Shown in pieces: positions 25,746 through 34,249 of a stretch of DNA of 64,000 nt. Position numbers and translations under genes: made by a program. The notes beneath the pieces were generated by a model. That model saw only the letters and a list, made by a program, of their open reading frames with translations. It was not told the origin of the DNA and did not search any database. Source of the stretch: Microlunatus flavus (GTDB lineage: Bacteria > Actinomycetota > Actinomycetes > Propionibacteriales > Propionibacteriaceae); contig NZ_FOFA01000009.1 in assembly GCF_900110855.1 (NCBI RefSeq), positions 171,318 through 235,317 on the forward strand, in the 5' to 3' direction. Numbering within the stretch: the stretch's first letter is position 1; each line of letters begins with the position of its first letter.

Positions 25746-26792
25746 TCAGCCGAGGACGGCGGCGGCGACCCGGTCGACGGACAGGTCGGCGAGGCAGGCC
25801 GGGTCTCCCCCGGTCAGCGGGCAGCGGGCCGACCACCAGCACTCCTGCTCGGTGATCGCCAGGGGCCGGCGCACCTCGCAGCCGGGCAGGCCCTGCAGGG
25901 AGGTACCGAGCCGAGGGTCGAGCCCGTAGCGACCGGCCACCGTCGGCCCGAAGAGCGCCACCGCCCGCGCCCCCACCGCCGTCGCCAGCCGGACCGGTCC
26001 CGTGTCGCCCCCGACCACGACGCCGCCGAGCTCACCGACGACGGCGAGGTTGGCGGCGAGGTCGCGCAGGCCGCCCGGCGGGAGCAGGGCGGTGCCCTCC
26101 ACCGGGCTGCTGCCGGCCGCGCCGGCGGTGAGCACCGGGTGGCCCGCCGCGGCCGCGCGGGTCGCCAGGTCGACCCACCGCTCGGCCGGCCACTCCTTCA
26201 CCCGCATCCCGGAGCCGGGCACCAGGACCACCGGAGAACTTCTGCAGGGTTGACCACCTGTGAGGTGGTCAACCGTGCAGAAGTTCTGCAGACGCTCGCG
26301 GGCGGCGAGCAGCTCGGCGTCGGTGAGGGTCACGGCGAGCGGCTCGTCGGCGAACCGGGGGTCCACGACGCCGTCCTCGACGAGCAGCCGGACGAACCGG
26401 CGGTCGATCAGCTCGCCGACGGGCGGGCGGCGCCACAGGTTCGTCACCGCGCGCGGGGCCCGGGACGCGCAGAGCTCGCCGATGCCGTCGTACGTCGTCG
26501 TGGTCACGACCAGGTCGTACGGGCGAGCGTCCCGCTCGGCCTCGTCGAGGGCGGCCTCGACGACGGTGCGCGGCACCCCGTCGGTGTGGTCGCTCGTGGG
26601 CAGCACGCGCGTGACGAGCGGGTCGTGGGCCAGCAGCACGTCGCCCGGCGTGAAGGTCAGCACGTCGACCTCCGCCTGCGGATGGCTGCGGGCCAGCGCG
26701 TGCACGGCGGGCAGCACCAGCAGCACGTCGCCGAACCCGCCGAGGAGCTCGACGACGAGGATGCGTCGGAGGCCGTCGGGCCGGGCGGTCAC
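25746..26792 (-). CDS. Family-9 glycosyltransferase with a palindrome-encoded insert
   Basis: The 348-residue GT-B protein resembles heptosyltransferases. The N-terminal half starts RRILVVELLGGFGDVLLVLPAVHAL. The donor half has VVLVPGSGMRVKEWPAERW and VVGGDTGPVRLATAVGARAVALFGPT, with the conserved D-T-G-P site. Between the halves a stretch of about 17 residues (NFCTVDHLTGGQPCRSS) is encoded by a 53-bp hairpin at 26235-26287 and looks foreign to the family. The frame stays open, so the protein may still be made. The GTG at 26792 overlaps the stop of the family-4 glycosyltransferase gene as GTGA. In an actinobacterium the sugar is probably not heptose. Confidence 0.8.
   Translation of the reverse strand: MTARPDGLRRILVVELLGGFGDVLLVLPAVHALARSHPQAEVDVLTFTPGDVLLAHDPLVTRVLPTSDHTDGVPRTVVEAALDEAERDARPYDLVVTTTTYDGIGELCASRAPRAVTNLWRRPPVGELIDRRFVRLLVEDGVVDPRFADEPLAVTLTDAELLAARERLQNFCTVDHLTGGQPCRSSPVVLVPGSGMRVKEWPAERWVDLATRAAAAGHPVLTAGAAGSSPVEGTALLPPGGLRDLAANLAVVGELGGVVVGGDTGPVRLATAVGARAVALFGPTVAGRYGLDPRLGTSLQGLPGCEVRRPLAITEQECWWSARCPLTGGDPACLADLSVDRVAAAVLG
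26235..26287. repeat. 53-bp near-perfect hairpin inside a coding sequence
   Basis: The 25-base arm at 26235-26259 matches the reverse complement of 26263-26287 at 24 of 25 positions, with a three-base loop. It lies in frame in the family-9 glycosyltransferase gene, at the linker between its two halves. Confidence 0.85.
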
Positions 26793-27973
26793 CGGCCGAG
26801 CACCGACCGGTAGAGGGCGACGTGGGCGTCGGCGATCGCGTCCCACCCCCGCCCGGCGGCGAGCCGACGCCCGCCGGCCGCGACGCGGGCGGCCAGGTCC
26901 GGGTCGGCCAGCAGCCGCCGGACGGCCGCGGCGATCGCCGCCGGGTCGCGCCGCGCGGCGACGTCGAGCACCGTCGCCCCGTCGACGAGGTCGGCGTCCC
27001 GCTCGTCGGCGACGGTCGCCAGGACCGGCGCCCCGTGGTCCAGGGCGGCCAGCAGCGAGCCGCTCTTGGTCGTCACCCCGACCGTGAACGGCAGCACGAC
27101 GGCGTCGGCGGCCGACAGCAGCTCCGACACCTCGGCCTCGTCGACCCAGCCGGTGAGCGTGACCCGGTCGCCGACGCCGCGGTCGGCGATCCGCTGCTCG
27201 ACCTCGGCCCGGAACGAGCGCGCCTCGTCGCCCGGCAGCGCCAGCGACGCGAACCCGCCCGCGCCGACCACGTGCACGTCCACGCCCTCGTCGCGGAGCA
27301 GGGCCGCGGCGTCGACCAGCTCGCGGAAGCCCTTGACCGGGTGGACGAACCCGAAGAACACCAGCAGCGCCACCCCGTCGGCCAGGCCGAGCCGGGCCCG
27401 TACGCGAGCCCGCGCCCCGGCGGCGTCGGGACCCGGCGAGGCGACGTTCGGGCCGATGGGGATCGTCGTCGGCCACCGGCCCAGGCGTGCGCCGACGACC
27501 GCGGCGTGCCCGGCGTTGGTCGTCACGAGCCCCCGGCTCCGGGGGCCGAGCAGCCCGGTCTCGCGGTCGTACGCCCCGCCGCCCTCGACGAGCGGCCAGG
27601 CCCGCTGCGGGACCCAGGCGGGCCAGGCCCACCAGCCGTACTCGTGCAGCGTCGTGACCACCGGGGTGCGCAGCAGGGCGGGCAGCCAGCCCACCGCGCC
27701 CGACCAGCCGTACGCCGAGGGGGCCCACTGCACGTGGACCAGGTCGGCGCCCAGCGCGTCGAGCGCGCGCGCCGCCTGCGGCAGGTGGCGCGGCGACCAG
27801 CCGGGCGCGAGGGCGACGGCGCCCTCGGGGGCGCGCCCGTCCTCGGAACGTGCCGCGACCACGACGTCGACCGGGTCCGGACCTCCCCGGAGCTCCCCGG
27901 CGAGCCGGCGGACGTAGTCGGCGACGCCGTCGCGCTCGGGGGCGTACGTCCCGCAGACCACGGCCACCCGCAC
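26789..27973 (-). CDS. Family-4 glycosyltransferase
   Basis: The 394-residue GT-B enzyme begins VRVAVVCGTYAPERDGVADYV, the typical nucleotide-fold start of this family. The acceptor side has TLHEYGWWAWP. The donor side has LLVFFGFVHPVKGFREL near residue 220 and DAVVLPFTVGVTTKSGSLLAAL near 315, the E-x7-E region in which the first glutamate is replaced. It is the upstream member of a coupled pair with the family-9 enzyme. GGGGGAG stands just ahead of the GTG at 27973; an ATG at 28012 is a possible earlier start that would add 13 residues. The pair, together with the divergent family-2 gene, suggests a small glycan locus. Confidence 0.8.
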   Translation of the reverse strand: MRVAVVCGTYAPERDGVADYVRRLAGELRGGPDPVDVVVAARSEDGRAPEGAVALAPGWSPRHLPQAARALDALGADLVHVQWAPSAYGWSGAVGWLPALLRTPVVTTLHEYGWWAWPAWVPQRAWPLVEGGGAYDRETGLLGPRSRGLVTTNAGHAAVVGARLGRWPTTIPIGPNVASPGPDAAGARARVRARLGLADGVALLVFFGFVHPVKGFRELVDAAALLRDEGVDVHVVGAGGFASLALPGDEARSFRAEVEQRIADRGVGDRVTLTGWVDEAEVSELLSAADAVVLPFTVGVTTKSGSLLAALDHGAPVLATVADERDADLVDGATVLDVAARRDPAAIAAAVRRLLADPDLAARVAAGGRRLAAGRGWDAIADAHVALYRSVLGR

Positions 27974-28069
27974 CTGCTCCCCCTGTCCGCGCGCACCGTT
28001 CACGCGCAGCATCCGACGTCCTCGGCGTGCCACGATCTGCGGCGTGCCGGCCCCGATCCTTACCCAGCC

Positions 28070-28912
28070 GTGAGCACCGCCGTCCCCCACCGCGGGGACC
28101 TGGACGTGCTGATCCCCACGCGGAACCGTCGCGAAGCACTCGCCGTGACGCTCGCCGGGCTGCTGGCGCAGGACCTCAGCGCCCGGCTGGTGCTCGCCGA
28201 CCAGACGCCCGGCACGAGCGCGGCCGAGCAGCCCGAGATCGCGAGCCTGCTGGCGGTGATGCGCCTGCGCGGCTGGGAGGTCGAGGTCGAGCACCGTACC
28301 GGGCCGGCCCAGGGCGTGACCGAGCAGCGCCAGCACCTGCTGGACCGGGCCCGGCGCACCTACCTGCTGATGCTCGACGACGACGTGCTGCTGGAGCGCT
28401 GGGTGCTGCGCCAGCTCGTCGAGGCGATGGACGTGCTGGGCTGCGGGTTCGTCGGCATGGCGCACGCCGCCGCGTCCTACCTCGACGACGTCCGCCCGGT
28501 CGAGCTCGAGGCGTTCGAGCTCTGGGAGGGCGGCCGGGTGCGCCCGGAACGCGTCCGCAAGGGCGACCCGGGCTGGGAGCGCTGGCGCCTGCACAACGCG
28601 GCGAACGTCCAGCACCTCCTCGACCGCGTGCCCGCCGGGGCCCTCGCCGCGCACGGCTGGGTCCCGTACAAGGTCGCGTGGGTCGCCGGGTGCGTGCTGT
28701 TCCGGACCGAGTCGCTGCGGGCCGTCGGCGGCTACCGCTTCTGGGCGGACCTCCCGCCGAACCTGCGCGGCGAGGACGTGGTCACCCAGCTCCAGGTGGC
28801 CGAGCGCGACGGCGGCGCCGGCCTGCTGCCCTCCGGCGCCTGGCACCTCGAGCTGCCCACCTCCATCGAGGACCGCGCCGTCGACGCGTACGCCGCCGTC
28901 CTGGAGGAGTGA
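28070..28912 (+). CDS. Family-2 glycosyltransferase
   Basis: The 280-residue GT-A protein opens with LDVLIPTRNRREALAVTLAGL. The metal-binding DDD is in YLLMLDDDVLLERW near residue 100, and GPAQGVTEQRQHLLD precedes it. VAWVAGCVLFRTESLRAVGGY near 205 and LRGEDVVTQLQV near 235 hold the catalytic acid region. The GTG at 28070 was chosen because the domain begins ten codons later; no ribosome binding site is visible. It is divergent from the family-4/family-9 pair with a short gap and probably works in the same glycan pathway. Confidence 0.8.
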   Translation: MSTAVPHRGDLDVLIPTRNRREALAVTLAGLLAQDLSARLVLADQTPGTSAAEQPEIASLLAVMRLRGWEVEVEHRTGPAQGVTEQRQHLLDRARRTYLLMLDDDVLLERWVLRQLVEAMDVLGCGFVGMAHAAASYLDDVRPVELEAFELWEGGRVRPERVRKGDPGWERWRLHNAANVQHLLDRVPAGALAAHGWVPYKVAWVAGCVLFRTESLRAVGGYRFWADLPPNLRGEDVVTQLQVAERDGGAGLLPSGAWHLELPTSIEDRAVDAYAAVLEE

Positions 28913-28961
28913 GCGCGGCCCCTGCGCCAGGGCCGTTGGACCCGGTTCCGTGGCGGGTTCC

Positions 28962-29000
28962 GGCAGGCGCGGGGCAGTTCGCAGTGCTTTGCCCCCTGCC
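28962..29000 (+). terminator. Hairpin after the family-2 glycosyltransferase
   Basis: GGCAG at 28962-28966 with CTGCC at 28996-29000, and GGGGCA at 28971-28976 with TGCCCC at 28990-28995, form a two-part stem. The gap from 28913 to 29063 otherwise holds only the GAAGGAG ribosome binding site of the next gene. Confidence 0.45.
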
Positions 29001-29063
29001 CTGGCGGGCGAGGGCCCCGCGGCGGTAGACCGAGGAGACCGGTCACCGTCGAAGGAGACGTCC

Positions 29064-30773
29064 ATGATCACTCGTCGCGCCGTCGGGGTGCTCGCCTCGA
29101 CGCTGCTGGCCGCCACCGCGGTGACCGGCCTCGGCACCACCGCCGGGTTCGCCTCGCCGGCGCCCGCCGCACCCGCCCCCGCTGTCGCCCCCGCTGTCGC
29201 CGACCCGGGTGACGCCGCCCTGGCGCGCGAGAGCCGCACCCACCGCCGTACGCCGGAGGTCCTGGGCTACCGGCACCTGGTCGTGATCTACCAGGAGAAC
29301 CACAGCTTGGACAACCTGTACGGCAGCTGGGGCCGAGTCGGCAAGAACAAGGTCCAGGGCCTGTCGAAGGCGGACGCCGCGCACACCACGCAGGTGCGGC
29401 AGGACGGGACGCCGTACGCCTGCCTGCCGCAGAACGACGTGAACCTGACCTCGCCGCCGCTGCCGGGCACCTGCACCGACCCGGGCCTGAGCAAGCCGAG
29501 CGCCTTCACGAACCGGCCGTTCTCGATCGACGCGCTCATCGAGCCGACCGACACGACGTGCCCCAAGCCGGGGGTCTCGTCCGGCACGGGGACGCTCAAG
29601 GGCACCGGCGACCCCGGCGGCTGCACGCGTGACCTGGTCCACCGCTTCTACCAGGAGAAGTACCAGATCGACGGCGGCCGGCAGGACCGCTACGTGACGG
29701 GCTCCGACGCGGTCGGGCTGACGATGGGCACCTACGACACGACGCAGCTGCCGATCTACACCTACCTGCACGGGCAGGAGGCGCCGCACTACGTCGTCGC
29801 CGACCGCTTCTTCCAGGGCGCGAACGGCGGGTCCTTCCTCAACCACCAGTGGCTGGTCGCGGGCCGCGCCCCGGTGGCGGACCCGACCGGCCCCATCCCC
29901 GACGGCCTGACCCGGCCCGCGGCCACCGTCCTCGACGACCAGGGCATGCCGACCAGCTACGACCAGTACGCCGCCACACGGCCGGACGTGAAGGACGGCC
30001 AGCTGACCGTCGCCTGCCCGGACCCGACGCACGTCGAGGACTACGCCCACGCCTGCGGGAACTTCGCCGTCAACACCGTGCAGCCGGCGAGCGCCCCGTA
30101 CGGCAAGGGCGCCGCGATCCCGCTCGTCGACGACGCGAAGTACCCCAACATCGGCGACCGGATGAGCGCGAAGGGCGTCTCGTGGGCCTGGTACTCCGGC
30201 GGCTGGGACGACGCGGAGGCCGGCCACCCCGGCCCGCTGTTCCAGTACCACCACCAGCCCTTCAACTACTTCGCCGACTACGCCAAGGGGAAGCCGGGCC
30301 GGGCGCACCTGCAGGACGAGCGCGACTTCCTGGCCGCCGCGGCGGTCGGGAACCTGCCCACGGTCAGCTTCGTCAAGCCGTACGGCGCCGAGAACGAGCA
30401 CCCCGGGTACGCCAGCGCCAGCACCGGCAGCGACCACCTCGTCGACCTGCTGAAGGCCGTCATGGCCGGCCCGGAGGCCGACGACACGCTCGTGGTCGTC
30501 ACCTACGACGAGTTCGGCGGGCAGTGGGACCACGTGCCCCCGCCCGGGAAGGGCAGCCCGACGCGGGGCGCGTACGACGCCTTCGGCCCGGGGACGCGCA
30601 TCCCCGCGCTCGTGCTCTCCGCGCGGATGCGCCGCTCGGGCGTCGACCACACCTCCTACGACACGACCTCGATCATCCGCACGCTGGAGCGCAGCCTGCA
30701 CCTGGCGCCCGTCGGCATCCGCGACACGTTGGTCGCCGACCTGCACAAGGCGGTGCGCAAGGGCCGGGGCTGA
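29064..30773 (+). CDS. Secreted phosphoesterase (phospholipase C / acid phosphatase family)
   Basis: This 569-residue protein has a signal peptide ([19 protein letters not shown], cleavage near residue 31) and a short Ala/Pro linker, so it acts outside the cell. The catalytic domain is of the PF04185 type, which includes phospholipase C and the AcpA acid phosphatases. [14 protein letters not shown] near residue 76 carries the nucleophile region. The metal-binding site continues with [15 protein letters not shown] near 255 and [17 protein letters not shown] near 480. GAAGGAG lies nine bases before the ATG. The substrate (phospholipid or phosphomonoester) cannot be decided from sequence. Confidence 0.88.
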   Translation: MITRRAVGVLASTLLAATAVTGLGTTAGFASPAPAAPAPAVAPAVADPGDAALARESRTHRRTPEVLGYRHLVVIYQENHSLDNLYGSWGRVGKNKVQGLSKADAAHTTQVRQDGTPYACLPQNDVNLTSPPLPGTCTDPGLSKPSAFTNRPFSIDALIEPTDTTCPKPGVSSGTGTLKGTGDPGGCTRDLVHRFYQEKYQIDGGRQDRYVTGSDAVGLTMGTYDTTQLPIYTYLHGQEAPHYVVADRFFQGANGGSFLNHQWLVAGRAPVADPTGPIPDGLTRPAATVLDDQGMPTSYDQYAATRPDVKDGQLTVACPDPTHVEDYAHACGNFAVNTVQPASAPYGKGAAIPLVDDAKYPNIGDRMSAKGVSWAWYSGGWDDAEAGHPGPLFQYHHQPFNYFADYAKGKPGRAHLQDERDFLAAAAVGNLPTVSFVKPYGAENEHPGYASASTGSDHLVDLLKAVMAGPEADDTLVVVTYDEFGGQWDHVPPPGKGSPTRGAYDAFGPGTRIPALVLSARMRRSGVDHTSYDTTSIIRTLERSLHLAPVGIRDTLVADLHKAVRKGRG

Positions 30774-30924
30774 GCCGCCCGCCGACCACCGGGCGTCGGC
30801 GGACCGGCGCGGCCGGGCAGACCGGACGCGAGCCGGACGTGTCCCGCCGCGCGAACGGGGTAGGCCCTGGGGAGGAGAGCCGCCTCGACGGCGCTCCTGC
30901 ACCCCACCAGCAAGGAGATCAGCA

Positions 30925-32586
30925 GTGACTGACGTCGCCAGCCAGGGCCCGGCCCGCAGCGAGCAGGACCGCCCGGTCCTGACGAACCGGCAGGGCCACC
31001 CGGTCTACGACAACCAGAACCAGCGCACGGTCGGAGCCCGCGGGCCGGCGACGCTGGAGAACTACCAGTTCCTCGAGAAGATCAGCCACTTCGACCGCGA
31101 GCGCATCCCCGAGCGGGTCGTGCACGCGCGCGGCGCGACGGCCTTCGGCACGTTCGTGGCCGACGGCACGGTGGGCGACGAGCCGGTCTCGACCTACACC
31201 CGGGCCAGGCTCTTCCAGACGCCGGGCCAGGAGACCGAGGTCGCCGTCCGCTTCTCCACCGTCGCCGGCGGCCGGGACTCCTCCGAGGCCGCGCGCGACC
31301 CGCGCGGGTTCGCGGTGAAGTTCTACACCGAGGACGGCAACTGGGACCTCGTCGGCAACAACCTCGGCGTCTTCTTCCTGCGCGACGCGATCAAGTTCCC
31401 CGACTTCATCCACTCCCAGAAGCCCGACCCCGTGAGCTTCGACCGCCAGGTCGCCAACCGGGTGTTCGACTTCGCCAGCCAGACGCCCGAGTCGATCCAC
31501 ATGTTCTGCCTGGTGTTCAGCCCGCGCGGCCTGCCCGCGAGCTACCGGACCCAGCAGGGCTTCGGCGTGAACACGTACAAGTGGGTCAACGCCGCCGGCG
31601 AGACGCAGCTGGTCAAGTACCACTGGCTGCCGAAGCAGGGCGTGAAGTCCTGGACCGCGGCCGACGCCGCCGTCGCGCAGGGCCGCGAGCTCGGCGTGCA
31701 CACGAAGGAGCTGTACGCGGCGATCGAGGCCGGCGACCACCCGTCGTGGGAGCTGCACGTGCAGCTGATGAGCGACGACGAGCACCCCGAGCTCGACTTC
31801 GACCCGCTGGACGACACCAAGGTGTGGCCGGAGAACGACTTCCCGCTGCGCAAGGTCGGCACGATGACGCTGAACCGCACCCCGCAGAACTTCTTCACCG
31901 AGAGCGAGCAGATCGCCTTCGGCACGGGTGTGCTCGTCGACGGGCTCGACTTCTCCGACGACAAGATGCTCGTCGGGCGCACGTTCAGCTATTCCGACAC
32001 CCAGCGCTACCGCGTCGGCCCGAACTACCTGCAGCTGCCGGTGAACGCGCCGAAGACGCGCTTCGCCACCAACCAGCGCGACGGGCAGATGGCGTACGCG
32101 GTCGACCTCGGCGAGGGCCAGAACCCGCACGTCAACTACGAGCCCTCGATCCTGGGCGGGCTGCGCGAGGCGCAGGCCCCGACCCACGACGAGCAGGGCC
32201 CGGAGATCACCGGCCGGCTGACGCGCAAGCGGATCCCGCGGACCGACGACTACACCCAGGCCGGCCAGCGCTACCTGCTCAGCGAGGCGTGGGAGCAGGA
32301 CGACCTGGTCGCCAACTTCGTCGACGCCCTGTCGCAGTGCGACCGGCCGATCCAGGAGCGCATGGTCTGGCACCTGTTCATGGCCGAGGACGAGCTGGGC
32401 CGGCGCGTCGGCGAGGGCCTGGGCATCAGCGCGGACGACGTCCGCGGGCTCGAGCCGCTGCAGACCCAGACGCTCACCGAGGCCGAGCTCGAGCGGGCGG
32501 CCAACCTGGGCAAGAACGGTTCGCGCGACGTCACCGGGCTCGTCATGACGCACTGCGTCCCGAACGAGCACGTCACGCTCGGCTGA
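30925..32586 (+). CDS. katA: Monofunctional haem catalase
   Basis: This 553-residue enzyme breaks hydrogen peroxide to water and oxygen. His67 in [13 protein letters not shown] and the Asn pair in [15 protein letters not shown] (near 145) form the distal site. The proximal haem ligand is the Tyr in [12 protein letters not shown] near 355. Its length is in the range of the small-subunit catalases with a modest C-terminal extension. The GTG at 30925 follows AAGGAG by seven bases. GGGGTAGG at 30858-30865 recalls the -10 element of stress sigma factors, but I see no convincing partner -35. A 57-bp hairpin lies 52 bases after the stop. Confidence 0.96.
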   Translation: MTDVASQGPARSEQDRPVLTNRQGHPVYDNQNQRTVGARGPATLENYQFLEKISHFDRERIPERVVHARGATAFGTFVADGTVGDEPVSTYTRARLFQTPGQETEVAVRFSTVAGGRDSSEAARDPRGFAVKFYTEDGNWDLVGNNLGVFFLRDAIKFPDFIHSQKPDPVSFDRQVANRVFDFASQTPESIHMFCLVFSPRGLPASYRTQQGFGVNTYKWVNAAGETQLVKYHWLPKQGVKSWTAADAAVAQGRELGVHTKELYAAIEAGDHPSWELHVQLMSDDEHPELDFDPLDDTKVWPENDFPLRKVGTMTLNRTPQNFFTESEQIAFGTGVLVDGLDFSDDKMLVGRTFSYSDTQRYRVGPNYLQLPVNAPKTRFATNQRDGQMAYAVDLGEGQNPHVNYEPSILGGLREAQAPTHDEQGPEITGRLTRKRIPRTDDYTQAGQRYLLSEAWEQDDLVANFVDALSQCDRPIQERMVWHLFMAEDELGRRVGEGLGISADDVRGLEPLQTQTLTEAELERAANLGKNGSRDVTGLVMTHCVPNEHVTLG

Positions 32587-32637
32587 GCGGGCTGACCCCA
32601 CCGAGCGGCCATCGGTAGGCCGCCCCCTGAGAACCGC

Positions 32638-32694
32638 CGAGCGGTAGGTTGCCGCGCGAAGTCGAGCCAGATTCGCGCCGCAACCTACCGCTCG
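32638..32694. repeat. 57-bp near-perfect hairpin between catalase and lipase genes
   Basis: The 23-base arm at 32638-32660 and the arm at 32672-32694 match in 22 of 23 positions, with an 11-base loop. The arms contain AGCGGTAGGTTGC and GCAACCTACCGCT. It could end the catalase transcript. It is much longer than the other terminators in the window and is similar in form to the element inside the glycosyltransferase gene at 26235. Confidence 0.75.
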
Positions 32695-32717
32695 TGGCGT
32701 CCGGGGACACTGGGGCG

Positions 32718-33512
32718 GTGGCCCGCCCGTTCGACGCCCTCTCGCCCCAGCGCCGGCGGCTGGTCGTCGGGCTCCTGGTCGGGGTCGGCGCGCTCGTGCT
32801 CGCCCTGGTCGCGACGACCGTCGTCCGCGGCCTGACGCGGGGCGGGCCGGTCCCGCAGGACCAGCCCGGACCGGTGCTGCTGGTGCCCGGGTACGGCGGC
32901 CGTACGGCCTCGCTCGACCCGCTCGCGGCGGTGCTGCGCGCCGAGGGTCGTGACGTCACCGTGGTGAGCCTGCTCGGGGACGGCACCGGCGACCTCGACG
33001 CCCAGGCTGCTCACCTCGCCGACGTGGCCGACGACGTCCTGCGCACGAGCGGGGCGCCCTCGGTCGACGTGGTCGGCTACTCCGCCGGCGGCGTGGTCGT
33101 CCGGCTCTGGGTGCGCGACCACGGCGGCGGCGAGCAGGCCCGCCGCGTCCTCACGCTCGGGTCGCCGCAGCACGGCACGAGCGTCGCCGCCCTCGGCGCC
33201 CAGGTCGCCGGCGGGTGCCCGACCGCGTGCGAGCAGCTCCTGCCCGACAGCGCGCTGCTGCGCCGCCTGAACGCCGGTGACGAGACCCCGGCGGGACCGG
33301 AGTGGGCGACCGTACGTTCCGGCGCCGACCAGGTCGTCACACCGACCGGCTCCGCCGCGCTGGCCGGCGCGCTGAACGTCCTCGTCCAGGACGTCTGCCC
33401 CACGGCCACCACCTCGCACTACGCGCTGCCGGCCGACCCCGTCGTCGCCGCGACGGTTCGCTCGACGCTGGGCGCCGGCCCCCCGGCGGCTCCTGCGACC
33501 GGCTGCGGCTGA
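32718..33512 (+). CDS. Membrane-anchored or secreted alpha/beta hydrolase (lipase-like)
   Basis: The 264-residue protein has a cytoplasmic start rich in Arg, one membrane helix (LVVGLLVGVGALVLALVAT) and an outside hydrolase domain. GPVLLVPGYGGRTAS forms the oxyanion part, and the nucleophile Ser is in VVGYSAGGVVVRLW. The late histidine is probably in TTSHYALP near residue 240. Two cysteine pairs (GGCPTACEQL and the end) suggest disulfides. This resembles class 2 lipases (EstA/LipA type). The GTG at 32718 was preferred; an earlier GTG at 32694 lies at the edge of the large hairpin. Confidence 0.72.
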   Translation: MARPFDALSPQRRRLVVGLLVGVGALVLALVATTVVRGLTRGGPVPQDQPGPVLLVPGYGGRTASLDPLAAVLRAEGRDVTVVSLLGDGTGDLDAQAAHLADVADDVLRTSGAPSVDVVGYSAGGVVVRLWVRDHGGGEQARRVLTLGSPQHGTSVAALGAQVAGGCPTACEQLLPDSALLRRLNAGDETPAGPEWATVRSGADQVVTPTGSAALAGALNVLVQDVCPTATTSHYALPADPVVAATVRSTLGAGPPAAPATGCG

Positions 33513-33630
33513 TGCTCGATCCCCGACCCGGGACGACGGCACCCGCGTACGGCTGAACGTGCGCGGCGCCGGGTGGGCCGCCCTGGATCGCGGATGCCGC
33601 AGACCGCCTCGGCCGGCCGACCACGACAAC

Positions 33631-33672
33631 TGCACAAGACTTCTTGTGCAACTGCTCTTGCTGATCTAGCGT
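33631..33672 (+). promoter_or_regulatory. Operator and leaderless promoter of the ArsR-like regulator
   Basis: TGCACAAG at 33631-33638 and CTTGTGCA at 33643-33650 form a perfect 8-4-8 operator. TTGTGC at 33644-33649 is the -35 box and TAGCGT at 33667-33672 the -10 box, 17 bp apart. The GTG start is seven bases further on. A repressor on the operator would cover the -35 box. Confidence 0.7.
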
Positions 33673-33679
33673 CGACGAC

Positions 33680-34249
33680 GTGACCCCGCGAGACGTGCAG
33701 ACTCTGACCGAGGCCAAGGCCTTGAGCGCGATGGCGCACCCCCTCCGGACGCGCCTGCTCGACGTCCTCGCGGTCGACGGTCCGTCGACGGCGTCGGTGC
33801 TGGCCACGCGGACCGACCAGGCGGTCGGCAACGTCAGCCACCACCTCAAGGTCCTGGCCGCGGCGCGCCTCGTCGAGGAGGCGCCCGAGCTGGCCCGGGA
33901 CCGGCGGGAGCGCTGGTGGCGGCTCGCCGCACCCTCCACGCGCTGGTCGAGCGCCGAGCTGGTCGACGACCCGGCGGCCGTCGACGCCGCGCTGGCGGCG
34001 GAACGGCTAGCCCTCACCCGCCAGCACGAGCGCGCGCGGGCCTGGCTCGACGAGGGGCGGCCCGACGACCCGTGGGCGGACGCGGCGTTCGCTCTCCAGC
34101 GCTGGCTGCGGCTGACCCCCGACGAGCTCCGGCAGGTCAGCGCCGAGCTGATCGCGGTCGTGGACCGCTGGGCGGCGCGCGGGTCCGACGAGGACCCGGC
34201 CCGGCAGCCGGTGCTGGTCTTCGCCCGCGGCTTCCCCACGCAGCCGTGA
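33680..34249 (+). CDS. ArsR-type winged-helix regulator
   Basis: The 189-residue protein has an N-terminal winged helix (LSAMAHPLRTRLLDVLAVDGPST, then VGNVSHHLKVLAAARLVEEAPE) and a longer C-terminal part with HERARAWLDEGRPDD. It lacks the cysteines of metal-sensing ArsR proteins, so it probably senses a small organic molecule. Its stop overlaps the MFS gene start as GTGA. The operator in front (33631-33650) suggests that it represses itself and the exporter, and that the exporter's substrate relieves it. The GTG at 33680 fits a leaderless transcript. Confidence 0.82.
   Translation: MTPRDVQTLTEAKALSAMAHPLRTRLLDVLAVDGPSTASVLATRTDQAVGNVSHHLKVLAAARLVEEAPELARDRRERWWRLAAPSTRWSSAELVDDPAAVDAALAAERLALTRQHERARAWLDEGRPDDPWADAAFALQRWLRLTPDELRQVSAELIAVVDRWAARGSDEDPARQPVLVFARGFPTQP

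Noticed and set aside
25746..26792. Family-9 glycosyltransferase as a pseudogene because of the palindrome
   Set aside because: The frame stays open through the insert and both conserved halves are intact, so it is listed as a gene with an odd insert.
30925..32586. Catalase-peroxidase KatG as an alternative to KatA
   Set aside because: The length, the RVVHARG and [10 protein letters not shown] motifs and the lack of a second domain fit monofunctional catalase.
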